A DNA stretch of 64,000 nt, from assembly GCA_003116875.1 (NCBI GenBank), contig BCKT01000007.1, forward strand, positions 1,142,820-1,206,819, read 5' to 3'. Shown here one piece after another: positions 8,870 through 19,256 of the stretch (the stretch's first letter is position 1; the number at the start of each line of letters is the position of its first letter). The translations under genes and the position numbers were made by a program. Source of the DNA: Takashimella koratensis (Eukaryota; Basidiomycota; Tremellomycetes; Trichosporonales; Tetragoniomycetaceae). The notes under the pieces are model-generated. The model worked only from the letters and a program-made list of their open reading frames with translations, searched no databases and was not told where the DNA came from.

Positions 8870-10967
8870 TCATCGAACATCCATTCGACCCGGCGCGCCA
8901 GAAGAGCCGGACGGGGCGTCGTCAAAGTCGGGCAGGACAAACTGCTGATTGGAGAACAGCGAGCCATTCGCATCGGTCGTATTGATCGCTGCTGGAGCGT
9001 GAGCAGAGCGTCTGTCTTTCGGTCGAGGGTCGACTTTGACATCGGCTTCGATCCTGTCGTCGAGGTCAGCCTGGGTCAGATTCCAAGAACTTCTATAGAA
9101 ACGAAGGAATGAGGGAAAGAAGATGAATATTGGGAAACGGCACCGCAACGCACAGTTTCATTCGGAATGTCGCCGCGCGGATCATCTGTTCCACATCCGC
9201 TCCAACCTTTGCGGCATTCGTAAACGCCGTTTGCCTCGGCTCTGCAGCCACGATCGTCACCACTCGATCAATCAGATCAATCTTCGCTTTAATCTGTTGT
9301 GCCTCCGCCAGTGCCGAGATCTCATTAACCATTTCAACCTCCGCGATGCCGAATGCCTGCGCCATGACAGCGAGACGGACGGTCGAGAATGGTTTGACGT
9401 ATTGGATGAAGCAGCTGATTCGGATTCGACGGAAGAGACTTTGCACGTGTCGAGAGAGGAAAGGGATGAAGATGAGTGTAGGCTGAAGAAGTCAGCATCA
9501 GTAAGAGGCAGTGAGAAGAGAAGTGGGGAAAGCTCACCTCGTGTAGGTGAAGCAGGGACATGACTTCGCCGTATTGAGCGTCAACAAAGGCTCGGACGAG
9601 GTCGAGTAACCACAGGTTGGCGTCGTCCAGGGCTGCACGGAACGTTTGCTTCTCCAGCAAGAGGTGGCGGATGCGCCCTCGGCCCTCGGTCGCGAGAATA
9701 CACAGAGCAGCGATGACCGCGGTGTCCGGAGTTGAGATGACCTGAGAATCGTTAGGCTGAACGAATCATTGTCTTACAGCCATACACCTACCTGACCCTC
9801 CCAGTCACCCAGCCCGCCTTCATCCCAGACCGCGCTCATCTCCTGCCCTGCGGTCTGGAAATCTCCTGAGGAAAGCGCAACCAGCCCCCGTGCAACATGC
9901 AGCTTGGTCCCGATCTTACGTCGCATATCCGCCGCATGCGATTCTCGCGCTTCTCGCGACCGCACATCATTGGCGGTCATAGACGAGCTATCTCGCGCCG
10001 CCGAACTGGGCCCCGCCGGCGCTGAGGGTGGGTGAAGACGGTCCAGTGCGACTTCGAGTTTGGAAATGTGGCCGGGAAGAGCGACGACTTGGTTGAATGT
10101 GAGAGAGGTCTGTTGGCGTCAGCAAGAGGTTTGGGATACATTAATGCACGCCGGTGATGTCTCACTTCGATGATGTCTTGGCCGAGCTCGACAAGGTGAG
10201 AAGGACCAGAGCAGTGCTCCCTCGCCGACATGTAGTGCTTTAACGCCCCATTGAGGGAGCCCGTTTTGATGTACAGTTGGGCGAACGCGAGGTGGGTCAA
10301 CTGCTCCGCGTTAGCTCAAGGCAAAGTTTATGAGCATCATAGCTGGTCACTCACTCTTATGCTCTCCTTGATGAGGTTACTCGTGTATCCGCTCAGCTCG
10401 ATAGTCAAACGCGCGACCTCTTTCCTCTCCGTATCCTCTGCGTTGGCCACCCAAACCATATCCGACTTTCCTTCCTCTTCACCCTTCCCACCATTCTCTG
10501 CCGCTGCTGTCGACACATCAAGGTCCATTGCCTCGTCTCCCACAGTCCCGGAGCGGATAGGGTTGAGCGAGACGTCGATGCTGCTAACGACCATCTGGTA
10601 GGTGTTGTAGTCCCATGTCGATTCTTTGATGTATGGGAGAGCACGAAGGAGGGCGGTTCGTGCGATTTGAAGAGCTTTAGGTGGGGCTCGGGCAGCGTCG
10701 TGTAGGAGTAGCTCGGCGACGGAGATGACACGGGTGATCAGTGCGCGGCCTGGGAAGTATTAGCGAGGAAAATAACGGTAGAGCTATGGTTGGCGACGTG
10801 GGAAAGCAAGAAGGTGGGAGGTTGGGAAGGGTAATTGAGGGGTTGGATGATCTACCTTTGTAGGTAGACTGGAAAGCGTTCCAGTCGAATGCGTCGAGGT
10901 CGAGGTCATCGACGAGCTGCTGGAGGTTGCGGGGAGCGAGTGACCTGGAGGGTTGCGCTTGAACCAT
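8870..10967 (-). CDS. CSN1: COP9 signalosome subunit 1 (PCI domain)
   Basis: Seven exons are readable on the minus strand from the ATG at 10967, for about 565 aa. The N-terminal helical part contains TYKGRALITRVISVAE and LPYIKESTWDYNTYQ. A TPR-like central region follows (THLAFAQLYIKTGSLNGALKHYMSARE, GQDIIE). The C-terminal PCI domain includes FIQYVKPFSTVRLAVMAQAFG and KAKIDLIDRVV. The last intron interrupts RMKL|SSWNL, and the tail ends GAPGRMDVR. This order and the VMAQAFG winged-helix segment match CSN1/GPS1, a scaffold subunit of the complex that removes Nedd8 from cullins. The proteasome lid paralog Rpn7 is the main alternative. The length and the long insertion around DEAMDLD favour CSN1. 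It diverges from the pyrophosphatase gene over 314 bp. Confidence 0.85.
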
Positions 10968-11281
10968 GGTGGATGAGGTGAGGGCGGGGAGGTGGATGGA
11001 TGATGGGGGAGGGGAAGACAAGGTTGACAATGACATGGCGAACACCGAGCTCGAGCGACCTCCACCGGCAATGACAAGTACCAGGTGCCACAAAGGGTAA
11101 ATGCCGCCTGTGGGACAAGGGGCTACCGTGGGAAAGTGGGAAAGTGCCCTGACTAGTATTCCCAATCCGTCATCCAACGTGTCGCGACATCGTTTCTCTT
11201 GGGCACGAGCACCACCCATCCTCCTCTTTCTTCTTCTTCTTCCTCTTCCTCTTCCTCTCCCCTACCCTCTCACCCCCGTGC

Positions 11282-12656
11282 ATGTCCACAACGGCCCTTC
11301 GCCGTCTATCCACTACCGTCTCCCACCTCATTCACCACCCCTCCATCACTGCCTCTGCCAGAATGTCCGAGTACAACACCCGCGTCATTGGCGCTGCCAA
11401 CACCCTCGAGCACCGCGTCTTCATCGAGGGCAAGGACGGCAAGGTCGTCTCGCCTTTCCAGTGGGTCGGGTCCTGGATAAATATTGGGTTCTGACTAACC
11501 ATCTCTTGCCCATTCATAGTGACATCCCCCTCTACGCCGACGAGTCCAAGACCATCCTTAACAGTGAGTCCGCAGCTGCGGGATTCTGAACGCAGAGCCA
11601 ACAGCCTGCTCACCTCATTCAGTGGTTGTCGAGGTCCCCCGTTGGACCAACGCCAAGCTCGAGATCTCCAAGGAGGAGAACTTCAACCCCATCAAGCAGG
11701 GTGAGTCGAAAGTTCTCTTACCAGCTTCAATGGATCGATGTACCCCAGAGAAGCTGCTGACAACATCAGACACCAAGAAGGGCAAGCTCCGCTTTGTCCG
11801 TAACTGCTTCCCCCACCACGGTGAGTCCTTCGTCTTCCTTCTTACCTGCCTGACGCAGCGCTCAATCTCAATCCCCAGGCTACATCTGGAACTACGGTGC
11901 TTTCCCGCAGACGTGGGAGGACCCTCACCAGAAGCACGCCGAGACCGGTGCGAACGGTGACAACGACCCTCTCGACGTCTGCGAGATTGGTGAGGCTGTC
12001 GGCTACGTTGGCCAGGTGAAGCAGGTCAAGGTCCTCGGTATCATGGCTCTCCTCGACGAGGGCGAGACCGACTGGAAGGTCCTCGTCGTTGACGTCAACG
12101 ACCCGCTCGCCCCGCGCCTCAACGACATTGAGGACGTCGAGCGTCACCTCCCCGGTCTCATCCGCGCGACCAACGAGTGGTTCCGCATCTACAAAATCCC
12201 CGACGGCAAGCCCGAGGTAAGTCGTGTTTGAACACTAGATCAGGGCCAGGGCGAGATCGATGGAGATTTGTTACTGACGACGTTAGAACGTTTTCGCCTT
12301 CTCTGGCGAGGCCAAGTCGAAGAAGTACGCCGTCGAGATCATCCACGAGTGCCACGAGGCCTGGCGCAAGCTCATCTCGGGCGAGGCTAACAAGGGCGAC
12401 ATCTCGATGTAAGTTTTCACTTTCCACCTTTTCGGCGCGTTCTTTGCTGACCTTTGTAGCTTCAACTCCCTCGTCAAGGGCTCCAAGGGCCTCGTTGGGC
12501 CCTCGGACGAGGCATACACCTCGATCCCCGCGGCTTCGCCTCTCCCGCCCGCGCCCATCGACCCGTCCAGTAAGTCCAGCCATTGCTTGAAATTGAACGA
12601 CTAGCTGACTCTGCTCAGTCTCCAAGAGCTTCTTCATCTCCTCCGCCTCTGCTTAA
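11282..12656 (+). CDS. IPP1: Soluble inorganic pyrophosphatase, possibly dual-targeted
   Basis: Eight exons (11282-11460, 11520-11563, 11623-11700, 11770-11820, 11879-12216, 12287-12408, 12460-12569, 12619-12656) give 319 aa. The enzyme hydrolyses PPi to phosphate and drives biosynthetic reactions. The family signature is [22 protein letters not shown]-type core residues ([10 protein letters not shown]), DEGETDWKV and [14 protein letters not shown] match eukaryotic family I enzymes throughout. The first 27 residues precede the usual cytosolic start ([14 protein letters not shown] at 11363). They are rich in Arg, Ser and Thr with no acidic residue, like a mitochondrial presequence. The first ATG has T at -3 and the second has A at -3, so leaky scanning could yield both forms. 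Without the extension it is 292 aa, the usual length. Confidence 0.95.
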
Positions 12657-12856
12657 TCGCTTCCTCATGGAATGTGAATAGCCACTCGTGCAAATCAGCA
12701 TCGAAGTAGGAGAGATGGAAGTCAAGGAAATGAAAAGAGTCGAAGAAGTCAAGCCAGAGCAGAGAAATTATCCAGAAACACAATTGCAGCCGATATCGCG
12801 TATGCATGGGGTGAAGGAAACCATCGACTTGTCTTGGTTCATTTGGAGATTAGAGA

Positions 12857-13424
12857 CTACTCTTCTACCGTGGGTAGACCGAGCTCTTCATGCACGGCGC
12901 GCACTGTGGTCGAAGTGAGGTGTGCGTACTAGAGCTGTCAGCTGGGTACTACTCCTTCCAGTGCAAGACTCTAAAGCGTCAATCTGAGCCTCGTCTACGT
13001 CACTCACCTTCCCAATCAGCGCTTGTGTGCCGTCCTTGATTTCGTTGTAGGTGTGTAGACGTCGGATGTGGTCCTGGACCACTTTTTCGGGGTCTGCGCC
13101 GCTGAGCGACGTGAGCAAATCAGCATGGTTCCAGTTCGAAAGTGAGCAGGAACGCAGTGTTGTCACGAACACGGACATGGCTTGGATGGATATGATGTCG
13201 AGGACACTGAAGGAGAAAGGGAGAGGATGGGGTTGAAAAGAACGCAAGTCTTACTTGAGACGAGAGCGCAGGTGGGCGATTTCAGCTTGAAGCTGAGCGA
13301 CCCGCGGGTTCGGGGTGGCAGAGGTCGGAGACTGTGGTGGCGGGCGGTGAGATCAGCAACAGCTCGATGGAGGAATTGAAGAGCTGAGAGCTGGTCCCTC
13401 ATGGTGTCGACTCACAGATGACAT
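12857..13424 (-). CDS. SWI5: Swi5-like recombination mediator
   Basis: The start is ATGTCATCT at 13424-13416, followed at once by an intron. Exon 2 encodes SPTSATPNPRVAQLQAEIAHLRSRL, a coiled-coil start. A later exon carries DPEKVVQDHIRRLHTYNEIKDGTQALIGK, and the last exon, after a CTAG acceptor, gives YAHLTSTTVRAVHEELGLP with stop at 12857. HIxxLHxYNEIKDxxQxLIG followed by a TTVRxxxEExGL end is the Swi5/Sae3 signature. Swi5 acts with Sfr1 to stabilise Rad51 and Dmc1 filaments in homologous recombination. Whether the segment encoding MSVFVTTLRSC is exon or intron is uncertain. The gene diverges from MRE11. Confidence 0.8.
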
Positions 13425-13480
13425 GGTAGGACAGGTGCAGGTGAATGAATGATAGAGGAAGCAGGCAACGAGGAGGAGGA

Positions 13481-13558
13481 GAAGGAGGAGGAGGGGGGGG
13501 GAGGGGGGGCAGATGCGAGGGGGGGCGACGGGTCGGGGGAAGGTGGGACTCGCTCCCA
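13481..13558 (+). other. G-rich tract in the SWI5/MRE11 intergenic region
   Basis: Several runs of 5-8 guanines occur within about 60 nt on the plus strand, including two runs separated by single A or C residues. The arrangement satisfies the usual G-quadruplex pattern. It sits inside the 292-bp space between two divergent recombination genes. Confidence 0.55.
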
Positions 13559-13716
13559 CTCGAGACAGATCACGTGATCGATACCAGACAATGTTGACAG
13601 TTGACTGGACCGGCAATCATAGGCCATTGTCATGAATTTGATGAATTTATGCGACCCGTGCTGTCTCTTACTTGCCTCTTCACCTTGTTCCATCCTCTCC
13701 ATAGCTGGCTCACAAC

Positions 13717-16612
13717 ATGACAGTGCCCACCCAGAGCAACCCGTCGGCATCTGGTAGGACACTCAGGTCAGAGGGGACTCCAGAGGTACCCCCGAGTATC
13801 GCCCAGCAGAGTGAGTCGACGCCTCCACCTTCCACCTTCCCTTTCACTTTCTACCCGTCCCGTCTGTACCAGGTCCCGATACCTTGACCCCGCTGACACC
13901 GCACAGATCCCAACAAGTAAGCCCCTCTCCCCCTCCTCCCCGCTTACATCCAGCTGCTTCCGCATCCTTCTCGCTACCGACAACCACATCGGGTACGCTG
14001 AGAAAGACCCCGTGAGGGGTCAAGATTCCATCAACACCTTTCGCGAGATTCTCGAGATTGCACGTGAATACGAAGTCGATTTCATCTTGCTCTCTGGGGA
14101 TTTGTTTCATGAGAACCGACCTAGTCGAGCATGTATGCACCAGACCATTGCTCTCCTCCGCGAATACACCCTCGGCAACAAACCTATCGAGGTGAGTTAG
14201 GATAGACTGCTTTTGCTGATCTTAGTTCTCGCTCTTGTCTGATCCGTATGATGGGAGCGCACCAGGTTTCACCTTCCCCGCTATCAACTACGAAGATCCG
14301 AACCTGAACGTGGGTATCCCGGTCTTCTCCATCCACGGGAATCACGACGATCCGCAGGGTACAGGTCCCGAGGGCGCTCTCTGTGCGCTCGACGTCTTGT
14401 CCGTCTCTGGCGTAATTAATTACTTCGGGAAAGCCGATCTTCAAGCAGACGATAACGAGGGGATTCGAATCCGTCCCGTCTTGCTCCAAAAGGGCTCGAC
14501 AAAGCTCGCGCTCTACGGGGTCGGGAACGTGAAGGATACAAGAATGCATTACGAGCTTCGTTCGAATCGGGTCAAGATGTATATGCCTGAAGCAGACGAT
14601 GACTGGTTCAATATACTTTTGGTGCACCAGAACAGGTGAGTCACGGGGTTTGAGAAAGGATGGCTCGCGACAAGCTGACGGGGTTAGGGTCAAGCACGGG
14701 CCGCAGCAATCGGTGCCAGAAGGGATGTTTGATGACTCGATCAAGCTGGTCATTTGGGGCCACGAGCACGACTGTCGGATATGGCCCGAGGCTGTCGAAG
14801 GGAGGCCGTACTATATCACTCAGCCAGGCAGCTCCGTCGCTACGAGTCTTGCACCTGGAGAGGCCCTGCCCAAGTGAGTTTGAGACGGTAGCTTGGCTGA
14901 TAATAGACACGTGGGTATTCTCTCTGTCCAGGGAGACCAGTTCCAGATCGCCGAAGTCCCTCTCAAGACGGTCCGTCCGTTCGAGCTCGACGAGGTGGTC
15001 TTGACTGAAGAAGCGGAGGAGAACAAGGAGGTCAACCTTGAGGACAAAGACACGATCACCGCGTTCCTCAGGCAGAGAGTGAGTTAACAACCATGGTCTG
15101 CCTGACCCCAGGTCGAGGAGTTGATCGCGCGAGCCAAGGCCAAGTGGGCCGAGTCTCACGACGAGACAGAGAAGATGATGCTGCCTTTGATCCGACTCAA
15201 AGTGGAGACGTCCGAGGCGAAAGAGATGACCAACCCGGTCCGGTTTGGTCAAGACTTTATGGGACGAGTTGCCAATCCGCGAGACATTTTGCAGTACTAT
15301 CGGAAGAAGAAGGTGGAAAGGAGTGAGTGGTTAGTTGAGGCGTAGCTGACGAGCAGAGGGGAAGAACATGCCTGATGCGCCGGAGCTGGACGAATCGGAG
15401 GAGGACGAGGATTTGGAAGGGGCGCTGACGACGTCGGACCGGCTGGCCAAGATCCGAATGGCGACACTGGTCAAGCAGTACCTTCAGGCTCAGAACCTCG
15501 AGGTTCTGGTTGAGAATGGGTTGGAAGATGCGGTCATGCGCTTTGTTGACAAGGACGACAAGGACGCTATCAAAGAGTAAGTCGTGTGATGCCGGCCGGA
15601 GCCTGATGTTAGTTTCGTTGCGGATACGCTCAAGCACGTTGGTCGGGATATGAGGGACAAGCCGGTGGAGGAGTCGGACGTTGAGGAGCATGTAAGTTCA
15701 CAGTCCCGGGATGGAGCTGACGAACAGATGACGAGGGCCAAGGAAGTGTAAGTTGAGGCACAGGGCGCAGCTGACATCCAGGGCGGCGTCTCAATGGCGC
15801 GACCAGCACAAGGATGGGAAGAAGGACACGGAGAAACCTCGAAAGAATACGAAACGGCCAGACTCGGATGGTAAGTGCATTTATGTGAACCTCCCCTGGG
15901 CGATAAACCTCCTCTTGTGTCGAGTGTCGAGTGAACTCCCTTGGTCTCAAGTTGAGATAAGGAACTGACGCCACGCAGATAGCATGTAGGTGCCTCGTGG
16001 CTCGTGGCTTGTGACTCGTGCCGAGGTTCAGGTCCAAGGTCAAGATTGGCTCATGTAGATCTGCCCCCGTGGCTTGTTCTGGACACACAGGATCGACAGC
16101 GACGAGTACGAGCCGCCGGTTGCATCGACTTCCCGTAGTCGCAACAAGTTGGTGAGTAGTCTGCTGCTGCTTTCGGCTTGCTCATCAGGTGGTCGAGGGT
16201 TGTGTTTCAGTACTCCGGGTCCGGTTTCGGAACAGATTTGTTCTAGTGTTCTAGTGTAAATGAAGCTGATCAATCGTGGCAGTTTGATAATGCTTCTTCG
16301 GATGAAGAGGAGGAAGAAGTCGAAGACGAGGCGCCCAAGTCGCGTGCACGAGGAGCAGGGGCAACCTCCACGGGCAAGTCCCGCGCCGCGCCCGCTTCCA
16401 GGGCCAAAGCGACGTCGACGAAGCCGGCAGCGACCTCGCGAGGAGGCGGTAGCAGGGTTGGAGGGAGCGGAGCCAAATCCAAATCATCTGTACCCGTCCA
16501 GAGTCAACTCAAGTGAGTCGTGCGGGACCGAGCAGGGGATAGGGGATCGTGAGCTTTGTGGTTCAGGGGCCCGAAATGGGAAAAGAATGGGAGGAGCCGG
16601 AATGGAACATGA
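13717..16612 (+). CDS. MRE11: Mre11 double-strand-break repair nuclease
   Basis: The nuclease of the Mre11-Rad50-Nbs1 complex processes DNA ends in the nucleus. After [12 protein letters not shown] and two early introns the calcineurin-like phosphoesterase motifs appear in order: [43 protein letters not shown] and IWGHEHDCR. The Asp/His/Asn metal ligands are all present. The capping domain follows ([25 protein letters not shown]). The C-terminal half is acidic (ESEEDEDLE) and ends in an Arg/Gly/Ser/Ala-rich segment resembling a GAR-type DNA-binding tail. The last exon reads [14 protein letters not shown] with stop at 16610-16612. Several small exons near 15600-16250 ([22 protein letters not shown]) were placed by frame only. 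The divergent neighbour is SWI5. Confidence 0.9.
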
Positions 16613-19256
16613 TTTGAGTTAACGTGTGAATCGGACCCTGAATCTCCATCCATCTATCACCCGACTTTGCGGTTTTCGTTTTGGCGCTTTCTGCTGTAAA
16701 AAAATAGCTTTTCAAGAGGTAGCAAGCCATCCAAAGCGGTAAGTGTCCGCTTGACCCGACGACCAATTAACCCCCCACCCCTGGTTCTGCAATTTGGATC
16801 CTTGCATTTGACGCTTTCGAGTGAGTGGGAGGTCACAGGTGCTGATTGCGGTGTAGATTGAACTTTCGGACAGCGATTGAAGAGCTCGGGGCGGGACGGG
16901 ATTGTAGTGGTGCTTGTTCGTCCATACTGTACCTGGTGTCGGCCAGGCGGAGCGACGAGGTCTTCGAAAATAGTAATAGGAAAACCAACCAAATCTCAAC
17001 CATCTCTCTTCGCTTCCCCGGCTTACGCTCGCGCGCGGGAAATCTGCTGTGGGCGGTACAAAACGAGTAACCGTCCTAATCCCATTTCATGAACCCCTGA
17101 CCCAAGAATCAATTTACCCCTCAATTCCCCTGGCTCTGGTTCTGGGTCGGGTCGCACTCTCCCCTCATTCTTTCCCTGCACCCTGTACCGTACTCACAAC
17201 TTTGACCGTATTTGCTTTTGTATTCATCGCAGCCTCCATGCATTAGGTATACCGAATTTTCCAATGAATTTATCTCTCAATTTGCTCAACTTGGAGTTCC
17301 AATTGAGCCCATGTTTCACATTCACGGTAACTGCCTTGACGCACTCCCCCTTTTCCCCTTCCCCCCCTCCCCCTTCGCCCCGGCTTCCTCCGCCGTGGAC
17401 CCTAACCCCAACCGCGAACCCTTTCGCATTCCGCCTGCTTCCCTCATCCGATCGCTCGCAGCCGCACCTTACCCACCGTGCACCGAACCCAGGACCCACC
17501 GAACCCACTACCCCCTACCCACCCACCCCACCGGGCCTGCCCTTCTCTACTCCGGCTACCGCCTACGCCCACGGCTACGTACGCATGTCCATACGCTTGG
17601 CGCAGGTCCCCGGTCCACCTTTAGTCCCAACCCTCGTTCCCTTCTTCCAGCCAGCGTCATTGTCTCGGGACGCTAATCTCACCCTCTTCAGTGTCACTCG
17701 CTCGCTTTTTCTTTTTTCATTATTATTTTTCCCAATTTTTCGGGCAACCTCTCTCCCAGCACCCTCCCTCCCCCTCCTCCTCCCTCCCTCCTCCCTGCTC
17801 TTTCTCGGTAATTGAGAAATCCCAATCGTCGCCTATTTTGTGTGTAATTTGTACCCCCTTCTCCCCCTTCTCTCTCTGCTTCTCGCGTGGGAGGGAAGGG
17901 ATGGAGAGCGAGGCAGGCGAGGTCGGGGCCGGGAAGGGAGAGAGCGGGCTGGGTAATGCGGTAGTGGGTACTGTAGTGGGTAGTGGTAGTGCGCCCCTCA
18001 CCCCTTGCTTCCCTCCCCTCATCCCCTGGAAGCGTGTACGACGGATACGTTGATATGCACATACCCACACACAGACCCCTGTTGTTGGAGAATCAGAAAG
18101 AGTAGATAAAAAGGGAGGCTCACCTGCGATCGACAATACACTGATCATCCCTCCCCAACCCCAACTCTCACCTACACCTCCTCTCTTCCTTGCACACAGG
18201 CTGCTCTTGGCTTCTTGCTTCTGAACCAGATCCTCCTAGGTCGTTCGAATCGCTCGACGCCCTTACCCGATCTCGCGACCTCGCGACCTCGCCAACCGAC
18301 CAGCTCCTCGTTCCGCGCTTTCTCACGCATTCCGCGCTCGCCCACTTAACCACTTCCTACCCAACTACCACTGGGGAACACCTGTCTGGACATCTTTCTA
18401 ACCCCGGCCCAGCTCTTCGCTTGACTAGACGGCTGTTCCAAACAACTCACATCCCGAGGCTACCTTTGGTTCGTGTCGCGTGCATTCCTGCGACCGGCAT
18501 TCCCGTAGCGTCCGACCGGCTCTGAACCTTGACCTTGTCCCACACCGCCCTGGCCCGGTCCCCCCTCCGCCCTTACCCCTGGCCCGCCCCCACCGACCAC
18601 CGACGTCTGAGCCGCGGTACGAAAAGCCAACAACAACAATAAAGAAGCAGATCGAGGTTTGCTCCAGTCTGGCCCAACGATAGAAACAAACTGTGAGTGC
18701 GCCTTTACCCCCGGGTCTGGAAATTGCGATGTGGACTGGGAAGGGCGAGGGACGAGGGACGAGGGACGGCCGAAGGGAAGGAGGCAGGGAGAGAGGGAGG
18801 GTGTGGAACGGAATCTAATAGAGCCAGGGGAAGGGGAAGGGGGAGTGAGCCGGGAACGAGGAGCGAGAGTGGGAAACGGGGGAGGCTGGGCACCGAGTCT
18901 TCTAGCCTGTCTCTCGTTCCTCGGCAGGCATGTCTTTTGCGTCCGAGGTATCTCTGCGCCCAGGAACCCATGCTCCGTTGTGGACCTCTCTCCCTTCTCC
19001 CCAACCCTCTCTCGCCGCTCATTCTAACCCTCGCCCTCGTATTTGCTTCGCTTCCTCGAGGACGTGCTAGCGAACAAGCCCAGTCTACGATCGTACTTTA
19101 GTTGTCCACAAGGATCGACAATCGCTGACATGTTTGGGATTCTTAGTTGTGTATCTCACCTCGCTTCGCCTCGCCTCGTATCTTACTACCCAACTACTTG
19201 GCCCACCCCTCCTGTCGATAGTGGTATAAAGCCTCCCCGCCCCAACTCTACTCACA
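16613..19256. other. Long gene-free, pyrimidine-rich region
   Basis: No conserved frame is visible in 2.6 kb. 17330-17830 is strongly C/T-rich, which creates long but biased Pro/Ser frames. A good donor (GTGAGTGCG) at 18691 and acceptor-like sites before 19257 would fit an intron in a long 5' leader of the HypX-like gene. The region also holds the MRE11 terminator. I see no RNA gene. Confidence 0.45.

Noticed and set aside
17212..17815. Overlapping frames of 154-183 codons
   Set aside because: They arise from the C/T-rich tract; composition is low complexity and no domain or start context supports them.
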